Translations under genes and position numbers: made by a program
In this document: positions 11,664-23,299 of the stretch, in pieces
Numbering within the stretch: position 1 is the stretch's first letter
Layout: each line of letters starts with the position of its first letter
Assembly (NCBI GenBank): GCA_001986395.2
Contig: MQVO02000006.1
Span: 496,001-560,000 of the forward strand
Reading direction: 5' to 3'
DNA length: 64,000 nucleotides
Source: Irpex lacteus
Lineage: Eukaryota; Basidiomycota; Agaricomycetes; Polyporales; Irpicaceae
The notes under the pieces: model-generated
Databases searched by the model: none
What the model was told of the DNA's origin: nothing
What the model saw: only the letters and a program-made list of their open reading frames with translations

Positions 11664-13069
11664 ATGAGCCAAGGAAACCAAGACGTACTCAAATGGATAT
11701 CTGAAGAATACTATGGTAAGATTCCATATATAGAAGGCGTACATTTTTCTGAGCAACGTAGGTTTATAGATTTGAATGGATCGCACTTCGACACGCTAGA
11801 TGGCTTACCATCTGCACTGGAGTTTTCTCAGCTCGTCCGTATTGCACGTCCAGTGCTAATAAAAGGTATTCACTTAACTTATATTACTCTGCGATAACGC
11901 TCATCTTCGTGCAGATTGTCCGGTCCCAAAGGCTCTTGCTCGTTGGAACGATGAATATCTCGCAAAGAATTGTGCTGACTCGCCCATATCAGTCGCCGTG
12001 ACACCCAATGGGTATGCTTCGTGGCTTACTGATACACACAAACCCCTCATGACACTCATACCAGCCGCGCCGATGCGATCACCCAAGGCGAGGATGGTAG
12101 ACTCTACTTCGCAGAACCTCTTGTAGAACAGATGACCATGAAAGATTTCCTCGGAAAATTGGCAGCTGGGGAAAATTGTAAGCCACCTGGATTGTCTTTC
12201 TCGTCGCACATACAGACTTGTTGAGACAGCTCAGGATTCTGAAGTCTTATATTTGCAATCGCAAGACGGCAATCTGTTCTCGTCTAGCAGAGGCGTTCCA
12301 TCCGAGTTTCACGGAATACTGTCCGACGTGCCAGAACATCTTCCTTTCTGCACAGAAGCCCTTGGTATGTTGACACACTATGATTAGTATTGCTGAAGGT
12401 TTAAGCTCTGGATGTCTCAGGTAATATGCCAGATGCCGTCAACTTATGGATCGGCAGCAGCAAAAGTGTAACGAGTATTCACAGCGGTATGCCATATCAT
12501 TGGTCCGGCGTGTATATCGAAATTGACTCGAGTTCTTGACAGATCCGTACGAGAACATATACACCGTTATCCGAGGATCAAAGACATTCACTGTATTTCC
12601 TCCTACCGAAGGCTGGTGTATGGAAGGTTGGCATTTTGTGATACTGTCGAGTTTTCTTCAGCTGCTCATGCTCTCCACTGCAGAGCGCATCTATCCACAC
12701 GCAACGTACCTGCGCGTAGGGAACGATTCCGAACTTGTTCTAGTGCCATCAGAAGAATCAGCATCTCCCGTTCGGTGGTCCTCGATTATCGATCCAACCG
12801 ACCCAAAAGCTGTCTCTTCGGACGCACACCCTATTACCATCACTGTGCAAGCAGGAGAATCCCTTTACCTACCCGCAGGCTGGTGGCATTACGTGAGACA
12901 GTCTGAGATGACTATCGCTGTGAATTATTGGTACGATATGGAGAGTAGGGGCTCGTCGTGGGTGTGGTTGAATCTCCTCCGTGGTGGTGCGAGCGACGTG
13001 TCGCCTTTGCCAGGCAACGAAGATGATGATATACTAGACGATGAAGAAGAGGACGAGGACGAGTTATAA
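11664..13069 (+). CDS. JMJD7-like JmjC (cupin_8) oxygenase
   Basis: Fe(II)/2-oxoglutarate-dependent oxygenase resembling JMJD7, whose animal form hydroxylates lysine in DRG GTPases. Order seen: N-terminal helical part (MSQGNQDVLKWISEEY), ARWNDEYL, then [42 protein letters not shown]. The pair in IHSDP gives the proximal His and Asp iron ligands; the lysine in IRGSKTFTVFPP fits the 2-oxoglutarate contact; YLPAGWWHYVRQS gives the distal His, followed by AVNYWYD as in JMJD7. About seven small exons; the one carrying the iron ligands is split between S and D (donor GTATGC near 12487, acceptor CAG near 12540). The acidic tail DDDILDDEEEDEDEL looks lineage-specific. The family is clear; the substrate in fungi is unknown. 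Confidence 0.82.
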
Positions 13070-13224
13070 GTCTCCTTCACGTCAATACGGGCGAGTCAAA
13101 AAAGCACAATATACATTGTATAAGTATCTGCAGTCATACTGATGTTACATTGTGTCATCATTGGTGGCACAGACGTTCGGACTTCCCAGTGGGTGCATTG
13201 CCGTGCCTTTTATTGTAACTAACA

Positions 13225-14458
13225 TCAGTCCCGCACGATATCCCACCCAAGCTCTTTACCCGCCCAGAAGGGTACGACACTATCCTGGCCCTGTGTCCAC
13301 ACTTCGTCGATCCGTTTTGTCGTCCTTCGCAAAGACACTTCCAGTCCTGCACGGGCAGGCTTCTTGTAGAACGCTCGGCCGTTGGTGCTCACGAAGCCCT
13401 CGAGTTTATCAAGCGCGCCAAAGGACTCCAGCAGGTGCGCCACGAGTGGTAGAAGGATAGGAGATGTATATACGCCTGCGGCACAGGGTTGAGAAGGGCT
13501 CGCTGTCGACTTTTTGTGAGGTGGGTGAGGTGCAGAATCTGAGCCCAGGAAGAAACGTGGATGCCCTAAGATAAATTTGTCGAGTCTCGCTCAGATTTCG
13601 TACTACTTTTGCGGATACTAGAATTCAATGTACCTTCTTTGATCACGTCTCGTAGTGCTTGCCTGTCATCAGGATATTTCGCAACGGGCTTGCAGAAGTT
13701 GTAAGCTTGCCCAGCCCAGTCGTCTACGGTCAATGCGAGATGGTGTGCGGTAATTGTGCAAGCAACTGTATCGCCTAGGCTCTTGACGCACTCGACTGCT
13801 GCCCGAGTAGTGGCGTGTTCGAGTACAATCCTCAACTTCGGAAAAGTCGCGTGTAGTTTCCGAAGGTGAGGGAGAAAAGTAGGTTCGGCATTGAGAACAC
13901 ATGTATTGGTCTCGGCGGACGATGGGACTTCTCCATGTAGATTAAGCACCATGTCCTCTTCTTGCATGGCGGCGAAGACGGGGTAGTATGCTTCATAAGA
14001 CTCGATACCGCCCTCGGAATTAGTAGTAACTCCCCGTGGGTAGGATTTTACACCTGACCTACTAATGTCAATATGAACTTGTGGCCGAAAGTGACAGACT
14101 TACCTGCGATCCCGGCTGCACTGGCTTTCCTGATCTCATCCGGAGTGAGCTCTGGAGAGAGATACAGCGTCATCATGTATTCCACCGCAGGATCAATTGC
14201 CTGTAGCTGCGATTTATACAGCAAAGCCTCCTCCGTATTCAAGATAGGCGGCTGCAGATTTGGCTATGTTACAGAAGATGAGTACCGCATCGTCAGATCG
14301 CTATCTTCCGAAAGGTCGATTCGATTTACCATGACATAGGCTAGGCTAAAGCCCCCTTGCCTGACATGTTTGGTGACAAGTTCTGAGAAGGTTCCTTGTC
14401 TTAGGTGCACATGGAAGTCTGCAGGTGCAGCAATGGTGAGTGTAGCTTCGGTGGCCAT
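13225..14458 (-). CDS. URA4: Dihydroorotase (pyrimidine biosynthesis)
   Basis: Cyclises carbamoyl-aspartate to dihydroorotate, third step of UMP synthesis, in the cytosol. It is the stand-alone class II (E. coli PyrC / yeast Ura4) type. Metal ligands seen in order: DFHVHLRQG (HxH), the lysine of GVKSYPRGVTTNSEGG that is carboxylated in this family, the His of VLNLHGE, the His of VLEHATT, and the Asp of FFLGSDSAPHPP. ITAHHLALT also matches. The C-terminus ends WAGKELGWDIVRD. Introns are visible near 14090-14035 (GTAAGT, in frame), near 14270-14245 and near 13620-13575. The start at 14458 gives MATEATLTIAAPADFHVHLR, the usual fungal N-terminus. The 3' end converges on the JmjC gene with 155 bp between stops. 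Confidence 0.93.
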
Positions 14459-14768
14459 GGTCGTCGAAGATCGAGTGGCAGCGCGCCAGTCAAGTCGCGA
14501 TCATTGATCTGAATGGCTTTAGTAAAATCCTCGTCGAAACCTCAAATTCAAGCCTCATCGTCATCTAGTATCGTGTCAACATCAGAATTCGTTACTTAGT
14601 GAGGGTATATAATGCTACATGAAGGTCGTGATGGACAAAGTCCCAGCGTTCAGATACTTGTGAGACAAAACGTCAAGTTCGTGCATGGAAAGACGATATC
14701 GAGGAGATCTTAGAAGCCAAAGACGAATGAAAAAATAATGGAGACACTGGGAAATAACCTTGTAGCCA
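14459..14768. other. Short intergenic region
   Basis: 310 bp between the dihydroorotase start and the stop of the DUF6699 gene, both on the minus strand. It presumably holds the dihydroorotase promoter and the 3' UTR of the next gene. No other signal seen. Confidence 0.4.
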
Positions 14769-16509
14769 CTAGAAGAGCCTGGATACTCTTCTGGTGTCAA
14801 CAAGACCGAGATTGAGGTAGTGGGCCCCTCCAGGTTTATGTGTCACCCATAATCCTAGGGAAAATGTCAGCATGATGGACGAAACCTGGAGAGATTAAAT
14901 ACGACTTACCCCACCACCGCCTTTTATCACCGAATGTGTCTATACGCCTTAATCCCTGTGCTCTCTCGTACAGGGGTAGTTGATTCCTAGATATGATGCA
15001 ACGTTGTTGGAAGGAGTCGCACATCTTGGCAATGTTATCAGGATCGAGGCCGACCAGATAATCGTATTCCTCTTGTCTCAGCTGCGTCTGGAAGTATTCA
15101 AATATGGCCATGAGCACGTCATATATTGTGATTGCCTTCTTATTCTTGACGATGATGGGACCCCAGAACGCCGTAGTAGCCAAATGATGATCGACGTAGA
15201 TATGCAAGACAGTGGAATTGGGCCATACGGCCGATTGCTCGAGCCTGTCCACAATAGGAACGGTAAGGTCACGCCCAGTGAGTCGCCTGGCATAGCTGGG
15301 GTGCTCTGATACGTCCCAGACCAGGTGAGGTAACCAAGCGTTATTCGGGTTCGGAGTCAGCGTCGGGTTGAGATGAAGGCTGATAGAAGCTTGCGTTGGG
15401 CTCGCTGCTTGCATCGGCCACGCTGGAGAAACCCAGCCCGGTGCTGTGCCTGGGGCAGGGACACCGCCTGTAAGTCTCATCATACTTGCGTGGTCCCTGG
15501 GCGTCCAGTACTGACGAGGAACAGAAAATGGATGGGGAGTCCAAAAGGCGTCGGCGTGCTGCATAGGGTCAGGACATGGGTGTGGTTCCCAACCTACTTG
15601 ATCCATTGGCATCCATACGCCAGTCTGAGAGGGGATCTTTGCCACTGTGGAGCCTGGAGTCAGCGGTACATGACTGCGTACACTGCCAGGCGTTCGCAAG
15701 AGTGAAGGTCTGTGGGGGACGAATTGGGGGATTACTGGGGCGTCATCGAAACTGTCGGGATTCTGCATCTCTTGTGGACAACGAGATGGTGTGAATGGTG
15801 TGCCAGGAACGGGGGTGTTTGTCCATGCCGGAAAGTTGCGAAGATGAACCCAAGTACTGCTTGTGTCTGCCGGAGTGCACGGCATTGGTGTCGCATTTGG
15901 TAGCGGAGTCGGAACCATTGTGACAGGAGTTGCACCAGGTAGTGGCACGACGCTCTGAGGTAGACTACCAGGAGTAGCGAGTGGCGTGCAAAGTAGCGAC
16001 TGGCCAGAGCCATTCTGAGGCGTTGCCACAAAACTGTTTCCAACCCAAGGATTGATTGGTTGCCAACGCGGAGTGGGTATGGAGTTGGCTAGGGTCTCTC
16101 CGACGACAGGATTGGGATCTACGAAAGAACGAGGCCGTCCATTCCCTGGCGTCTGAGGGAATAGACGAGGGATATTCTCTGGTCGTACTAACAACCCATG
16201 CGTTAGTGCATCCAAAGTTTGAAAGAGATAGGCCTACTTACCGGATATACCTGGATTTCGTATTGGCGATGCTTCAGGTCTCCAGTCGCGGCGTTCCTTG
16301 AGGATACCAGCTGGCGAGCGCAATATACGGTGTTTCGGCGTACGAGGAGAGGGTGGGGGAGTGTCATCGTCGTCGTCAAATCCGCGGAATCTGTTGTAAG
16401 TCCACGTTGGGATTTCTTGCTGTGTCCATTGTGGCGTACTCCATGGAGAGCTAGCCCAAGGGTCCTGGTTGTCGGAAGGTTTGCAACGGAACCATGACCA
16501 GCAGGACAT
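14769..16509 (-). CDS. DUF6699-domain protein with long Pro/Thr-rich N-terminus
   Basis: Function unknown. The C-terminal 150 or so residues match the DUF6699 pattern common in Agaricomycete proteomes: LPHLVWDVSEHPSYARR, TVLHIYVDHH, WGPIIVKNKKAITIYDVL (domain core), then RIDTFGDKRRWWG and, after a final intron, LWVTHKPGGAHYLNLGLVDT. The first 250 residues are low-complexity, rich in Pro, Thr and Gly, with repeated TPGS/TPL/ATP words, and are probably disordered. Introns: one near 16240-16190 (ISG/SVRPENIP in frame) and one near 14910-14850 (donor GTAAGT, acceptor CCCTAG), which moves the end from an apparent stop at 14836 to TAG at 14769-14771. I take the spliced end because it restores a family-like C-terminus. 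Confidence 0.75.
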
Positions 16510-17335
16510 GGTTGGTAGTTAATCGGTAGTAGAGTGCAGAGATTCGGGGAGGTCTTCTAGGTATTTAGCGTTAGTGAGTGGCGATCCGGCGCAAGTCCTC
16601 TAGAGGGTACGGCCGTGGCCTTATACCCCAGCGAAGCCACTGCAGCCTGAGCCACACATATCCGATGAAACGGTGCGCCACACGCAGCCATCCGCATAGC
16701 AAATGGAAGAGAACAACAACGTAGTCAGGGAGGCAAGCAGAGTAGTCAAGTACGTCAAGCACCGTGCGGGCTTGCTGTACTAAATTACAAGGTCGCGGTC
16801 AATAACAAACAACAATGAGAGCGCTTGCGCCATGATCCTGGTCGCCATTTGCAGAATATCACCCACCGTTGACCAAAAGCGGAAGGCGTAGTGTAATTCT
16901 TCGTCACCTGGACGCCACCTTGCTTTTGTCTTCTCTCAACCTGTCATCTAGGTTCACAAACCCGACATGATGGCGATAACCATCTTCCACGTACTAACAG
17001 AATCATACGTACAGGGTCCTACTCAACTCGGACGTCGATTATATGGGTTCGATGCTAATCTGTAGACGTAAAACATACAAAACTTGAGGATTGGTGATCG
17101 GCTGACGAGAACGAATATGAAAATAGCATAAGGATGATGGGTGGACAAGAACGACTCAAGAGAGGATGGGATGCAGGATTCAAAAAGTTCGTGAAGGTGG
17201 CACGGATAATCTACAGGCGTTCCGGAATATTTCAAAGCTCTACAGCGGAAGTAAAATCAGTACCCATCCAACGAGGTAAGAAACGCAGAGTGGCGTACAT
17301 ATAAAAACGTTTCGACACGTATGGCAAAGTTGACT
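16510..17335. other. Intergenic region, nothing recognised
   Basis: About 0.8 kb between the start of the DUF6699 gene and the stop of the kinesin gene. It should contain the DUF6699 promoter. No coding exon, repeat or RNA gene was recognised. Confidence 0.4.
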
Positions 17336-20300
17336 TCACCGCCATGTAGGCTTACGGCCGAAACTGATCGATTCCTGGCTGAGGTTCGGGTCGGACGCCT
17401 TCGAAGCCAGCCTGGTCATAGGTCGAGCCGAAAGTGGGACCGCAAGGAGAGACATCCGTTTTGCACGCTTCGCAGGTGACCGATGCTCAACTGCCACTCG
17501 TCTAGGACCGACACCGCCCTTTCCAAGGATAGACGTGTCTCCACTCAACTCGCTCCTTGCCTGAGGCGACAGCTGTGGGATCTGGCTTGAGCGTCTCCGC
17601 GGACGTTCAACACGCATAGGTCCGACGTTTGATTTTCTCCGTAAGACCTTACTCGAACTGAGGGTCTTCGGAGTTGCTGAGACGCGTTTAGCCGGTGATG
17701 TCTGGCTTCTTGTCTTTCGGCCCAGCAAGGTACTCGTACTGCTGGACGTGCTACTAGACGGACTCGGCGAACCGCTTCTATTCATGTTGCGATCGGATAA
17801 TGGACCAGGACGTTTCGGCGTATGCTCCTCGTCAGTCTCTTGTAAACTGCCTAACGCGGGAGATCGTGTTTTGCCTTTGAGGAAACTGGAGCTGAGGATG
17901 CTTGACCGTGGCCGTCTTGCTGAGGATGAGGAGGTGGATGCGGTCGACGGAGAGAAGATCGAACGAGATGAGGAAGAGATAGAACCGGACGTGAAAGTAT
18001 CATCTGCCTTCTCGTCCTCCCATTCACTCTCGGAGCCGGCCCGGGAGGGTGTGTTTCGACCCGGTATAGAGTTTGCCGAGATGGACTCCTCTATAACAGA
18101 TGCTCCGGGAGAGAATATCGACACTGAGGGAGTCGTAGCAGGCGCTACACCAACGCCACCATCGTCCAACTCGCCTTGGCCCACCTCATCTCGCCACTGT
18201 ACGCCCTTCTTCTTACTCTTGTCCGATACTCTGCGGCCGTATGGAACAGCGCTTGCCAAGCTAGAACGAAGTGACTTCCTGGGCGACCGTTGGGATCTAC
18301 GAAGAGGCGAGGTAACAGTGGCTGTACCATAAGAAGAAGCGCGACGCGAGACTTTGGGTAGAGGTGGAGGAGGCTGCACGCTCGTCGGGCCTGACGCCGT
18401 ACGAATGACACCAGAAGTGGATGCTCGGCCTAGCGTCGTGGGGTATCCTTTGAAGTTATCGAGTGCAGATGGTCTTGCATCGGCAACGGCGTAATCCAGA
18501 GTAGTGTGTCCTATAAGTGACTTGAACGCGCCATCGTTGCTGTCGGCCACCTTCTTCAAGGACGCAGCAAGAGAAGAGATCGCATCGTCCGAAGGGGAGT
18601 CTTCCAGAGTTCGGCCAGCCTCCGCCAACATAACAGTGCACCTGCCCAGGAGCCCCAACAAGCTAACGACAGTCTGGCTATGAGACTCCATCGTCTCTCG
18701 TAGAGCCTCTTGCCGCGCCTCTGCCTTCAGCTTCTCCATCTCCGCCTTCCGCCACTTCGCATCCAGTTTCACATTGTCCACACTGAGCTCATCCAGCTTG
18801 TCGGAACGTCGTTCACTGACTGCACGCAATGTAGCTTCGAACATGGCTGCCGAATTGTTCGACTTCTGCATGCGCGCGTTCAGTGCTGACTCCGGTCTCA
18901 GCACCTGCTCCTCCGGTGAGGCCAACGCTTTCAGAAGTCCTCGTTCTGCCTCCAAGTCGGCGGAAAGAGAACCAGAAGCTGCCAATGCATCGATTTCCGC
19001 TAGGCGGGCCCGGATAACCTTCAGCTTGACCTCTGCAGCAGTGATCTTCGCAGCGCAAGTAGCTCCGTCCAGCAGCGAAGGCTGAGTCTGATCTGTCTTC
19101 AGTTGCATGTCCGTTCGTGCCCTTTCGACCTCCATGGCCGCCTCTCTCTTCTTCCGCTTCTCCTTCTCCGCCTCGGCGTCTCGCTTGCCAGCCAACTTCG
19201 CCTTCAGCTCTTCCACTTCGATGTTCAGCCTATTAATAGCCTCGACATACTGACCGACATGTCTGTTGACGTCAACCACGTTCCTCGTTATGACCTTGGT
19301 CTTGATCTTTGTGGCTCGCTCGGCGTAGATGAGAGTGTTATGGGTATCATCGAAGTGGGCAGAAGTAGGAGCGACACAGACAATCATGACCGTCTTGCAG
19401 TTGCCGCCAAGAGAGAATTTAAGAAGTCGCGTGAGCTTACTGTTTCGGTAGGGGATGTGTCGTAGGGCGCCGCCAGATGCGCACAAAGCGTTGATGCAGT
19501 TTCCAAGAGCAAGAAGCGACTTGTTGATATTCGCACCTTCCACCATACGTTGGCCCATGTTTGTGGTAGCAGCAGCGCGTTCACTGCCGGCAAGATCGAT
19601 AATGGAAAGGGTCGCCATAGTGCGCTGCTCAGTAACTGACGCAGTACGCGGTGCCTGAGTAACATGGACCTGAAGAACTGCGTGGGACCGTGATGAGGTC
19701 GCGTTCGCGTGTGTGGGGGACTGCGTTCGTCTTTCATTGCCAAGCAAGACGATTTGCTTCACCTCATCGGCACTCGCAGGACGCAGTTCCGTTAGTCCAA
19801 CGACTTTCACGGACTTGTCCTCTCGTATTTGCAGACCACCACGCGGCGCAGGAGTACCAGGCTCTACGAGTAAGTCACGGATTTCTTCATTGTAGATTTC
19901 GAGAAATGAGACTTGGACTTCAACTATGTGGTCCTCCTGACGGTCCTCGATGAGCTGAAAGAGGTCCTGCATGGTGAGATAGATGATGCCGGGATCTTCA
20001 TCTGTGCCACTTATGGTATGCGTTTTACCACAACCAGTAGCCTATCAGAGCTCAGTAAGATGCACAAGTAAGATCCCAATGGTTTGCAGAACATACCCCG
20101 TACGCAAAGATCGTCGCATTGTACCCATCCAGCACATTCTTCAGCAATGGCTTTGCTGTTCCCTCGTACACATCCGTCTGCGCTGCGTCATGGCGGAACA
20201 CGCGATCAAAGATGAACCGCCTGTCTTTGTACCGCTTCGTCCCTGGAGGCAAGAACCCTCTCTCTACGAACGCCCTCGATGCGTTGCGTTCCTCCGGATC

Positions 20301-20501
20301 GAAAGTAAGAACGCGGTCGTCAACAATCTGTACAATGTTGCGCAGCGAGCTCTGGCTAGCCACTGGCTTTGTGAGCGGGGTAGAGAATGCACCCTCCGTG
20401 CGGATGGTGTCGTCGGTGACAGTTTCTGGAAGCCGAGCTGCTTCCCAGGTTGTCGGTGGTCTGACCCGTACAGCGACATTGATGGAGCCGGCGGCGACCA
20501 T
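17336..20501 (-). CDS. Kinesin-8 motor protein (Kip3/Klp5/KIF18 type)
   Basis: Plus-end-directed microtubule motor whose family shortens microtubules and positions chromosomes and nuclei. The motor begins SINVAVRVRPP; FIFDRVF and IFAYGATGCGKTHTISGT (P-loop, with the TGCGKT form typical of kinesin-8) span an intron near 20091-20042; then FLEIYNEEIRDLLV, switch I NATSSRSHAVLQV, switch II IIDLAGSERAA, and YRNSKLTRLLKFSLGGNCKTVMIVC. A neck and coiled coil follow (HVGQYVEAINRLNIEVEELKAKL...). The C-terminal third is Ser/Pro/Arg-rich and basic, suitable for microtubule binding. After the P-loop intron one open exon of 878 codons runs to the stop at 17336. The start at 20501 (MVAAGSINVAVRV) is the last in-frame Met before the motor; an upstream Met at 20630 is less likely. 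Confidence 0.9.
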
Positions 20502-20970
20502 GTCGGGGACGATGAGCGGGTCGTGTTCAAGTTGTGTGTGTCGCAGTCGTGTGCAGTCTGAAAGAAACGGAGAAGCGAGTTGAACCAGAGACTGCACATG
20601 ACAACCGCGCAAGGCTAAAGAGCGTGTCAACCCACGTGATCGTTTCTATATCGGGCGCTCAGTGGCCATGCGAACTTGGACCTGAACTTGGTGGAATCCG
20701 TCATCGCCAACGACCCGAAATATTCTACGACGTGCGAAATTGCGAATGCTGCAGTCTCGACTATTGAATCTACCTTCAAAATGGTTTGTATGGAAGGCTC
20801 TCGATATGCTCCTGCGCATGCCAGTTTTGGCGGCTTCAATATTCCAGCAAGCTCAGGTTTGTTGATGCACATCATGCCCGTTTGTGCCGGCCAATAAGTC
20901 GTGAAGTCATTGCGTACTCGATCGATATGTAGACAAGTCGCTGTGTTTCCGGTACGTATTGCATGCACTC

Positions 20971-21587
20971 TCAACACAAAGTTCCCAGACCGTGAGTACT
21001 GATCTGCATCACCGTCAGAACGCGACTCTCACTAGGATGTATCAGCTCGCCCACACTGCCATCCCGATACATCACCAAATCATCGTGGATACCGCAATAT
21101 GACTGGCTGAATCTCCAGTTTCCCTTCGACCTTTCTGAAGGATACGCCGTCAACTGCAAGGAAACATCCACCTTCAGAAGGACTCTTTCCCGACAGGGTG
21201 AGAACAGCAAAGTCAATGGTTAATTGAATCTGTTGCCCGGTGATGATAGGAACAGTCTGCACAGCTACCATCTCATACTGAAGGTGATGGTCAAGATGAG
21301 CAGCAGGACTGCCATTCATCTTAGGCTCAATGATCGTATTGGCATCTTGAACTTACGCCAGAGGCGGTTGCGAAAAAGTCTCAGGATCGGGTGTGAGGTG
21401 AATGTACGTGGATCTTCCTCCGCTATCCTCTCCTTTGTCTGCACCACCACCAACTCGTCGCTCTTTTGTGGCCTCATGGCTCACCTGGTCCTAACTCCTC
21501 TCTTATTATGGATCGTCGCATGTCGGGTGGTCGCCGCAACATTGGTCAATGTGACCGTACATCCTGCGTGAATACGTTTGTTGCCAT
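20971..21587 (-). CDS. Probable small multi-exon gene, function unknown
   Basis: I do not recognise the product. A continuous reading can be built on the minus strand: exon 1 21587-21561 (MATNVFTQD), intron 21560-21491, exon 2 from 21490 (DQVSHEATKERRVGGG... STYIHLTPDPETFSQPPLA), a 48-nt intron (GTAAGT...GGCAG), a third exon (APAAHLDHHLQYEMVAV... TGQQIQLTIDFA), a 52-nt intron with a weak donor (GTTCTC) and a good TTCCTTGCAG acceptor, then LTAYPSERSKGNW... HDDLVMYRDGSVGELIH. All joins keep frame and the composition is protein-like. The 3' end is uncertain: a stop lies at 20971, but another intron there could extend the gene toward 20627. The 5' end interlocks with the membrane-protein gene on the other strand, so the start is also uncertain. 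Confidence 0.42.
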
Positions 21588-23299
21588 GCTTATTTAACGA
21601 AATGCTGACTACTTCATAACATAGGGACGTGAATGGAACCCCAGAGCTACACTCCGTGTACTCTCACTCCACTGAGGACCACTCTTTTGTGGTCTCGCTC
21701 AAATTTAACGGGACAGCCATCTATGTTTTCCGCGACTTTAATACCGATGTAGGTCCCTTGAGTGCATTGTCGCACTCATCACTGACCACCTTTTAAGGCA
21801 CCACCTGATCTGCAATTCACATTGGACGGCGTTCGCACACCTTCAACTGGTTCAGATCACGGTGGGAAGCGGTCAAACATCCGCGACTACTGCGTGTTCG
21901 CGCAGTCGTCGTTACCCTACACGGAGCACACATTATCCATAAAATCACCACCTGGTGGTACATCGAGGACCCTATTCGACTACGCTCTCTATACGTGAGT
22001 GTTACACCTTCCTGTGGTTTGAACGTTGGTGCTCACAACTCTCGTAGTGCTGAAGACACATCGAGTTTTCTCGTAACGCCGAACACCGATCAGGATCCCG
22101 CGGAGTTCTCCACGACACAAGACATCCTGTCATCGAGCCACAGAAGAATATGGGCTCGTTCTCTGGGCTCTCCTAATTTTACCATCGGTCTCTGGCTCGC
22201 CATCTTCATCCCAGCTGGGCTCATCGTCCTCTTGATAGCAATATGCCTAGCATATCTCTACATTCGTCGCCACCGAAAACGCACAAACAAAGTCGATCCA
22301 TTCGTCATCGTCTCTCCTAGCATGCAAACCTTTCCCCCGACCCGCTCGCCCGCGGCATCGGGTTTCTCCTCCGCACCGAGCTCCGCCGTTCCCATCTTGC
22401 GCAAATTCGACTTTGAACAACATCCAGATACTGGCAGCATCATGGAGTCCGTCGTATCATTATCCCTGGCAGTAACCCCCCTCCCCTCTGATGTGGAGGA
22501 GATCTACAGCCAGTTGGAAGTACTCTCCGTCGCAGTAGAGTCTCTTCACAGGCGAGACTCGTCCATCTACACAAATAAGCCCGAGAGCATTCGCCGTCGT
22601 TCACAAGAAACGAGGCGTATTCAAGCAGACGTGGAGAATCTGCGCTCAGATATCAATCGTCTCAAACTCGGTAGCACGCTCGGACACTCGAACCACGGGC
22701 ATTCCATTATGAATGCAAACGCGACTACTGCAGCCAATAGCAGCGCTAGTATCGCTGACACACTCTCCCTCGCACACCGAGCTTCCATGACCAGCAGCAC
22801 CATTCCACTCAACACACTCTACCAGCTCCAAAACGCTACCACCAGAACCGCCGATACCAATACCAACACCACCAATCCCGATGGCACCAGCCAACTCACC
22901 AACGACACAGACATCACAGCGAAATCAACGCCGGGACCGCTGGAACTGCTGCGTGATCTCGCCCTGTTGCGGTCAGAGATTGACGAGTTGCTGGCGCACG
23001 TCCAGGACGTGCATGGTAATGGAAGTATCATATCGACGATGGAACGGCTGCCTAGCTATTCGTCGCGCACACATTCGAGGCGGCCGAGTAGGACGAGGGA
23101 AATAGAGGAGGTACCTCCGATCCCGCCTCTCCCACCTCTGCCGCCTCAGGTTTACCATCCCGCGCCGTCTGTCCCTTCTGTCCCACTAGCTGTTCCACCA
23201 CCAGTACCTCACATGCCGCCGATGCCTGCTTCTTCATCAAGGCCGAGAGCACTTCCGAGACCGCCGCTACCCAAACAGCCGTCTGGATCAAATGTTTAA
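21476..23299 (+). CDS. Type I single-pass membrane protein, function unknown
   Basis: The start at 21476 gives a cleavable signal peptide (MAHLVLTPLLLWIVACRVVA). The lumenal or extracellular part of about 150 residues has N-glycosylation sites (LVNVTVHP, VNGTPE, FNGTAIYVF) and a beta-rich look (HSFVVSLKFNGTAIYVFRDF). One transmembrane helix follows (FTIGLWLAIFIPAGLIVLLI), then a basic stop-transfer RRHRKR. The cytoplasmic tail of about 330 residues has a coiled stretch (EEIYSQLEVLSVAVESL), Thr/Asn-rich runs, and a Pro-rich end (PPIPPLPPLPP, ALPRPPLPKQP) that could bind SH3 domains. Introns: 21568-21624 (GC/G join), near 21748-21796, and near 21995-22046. This architecture recurs in Agaricomycete proteomes as hypothetical proteins; a sensing or wall-contact role is only a guess. 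Confidence 0.72.
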
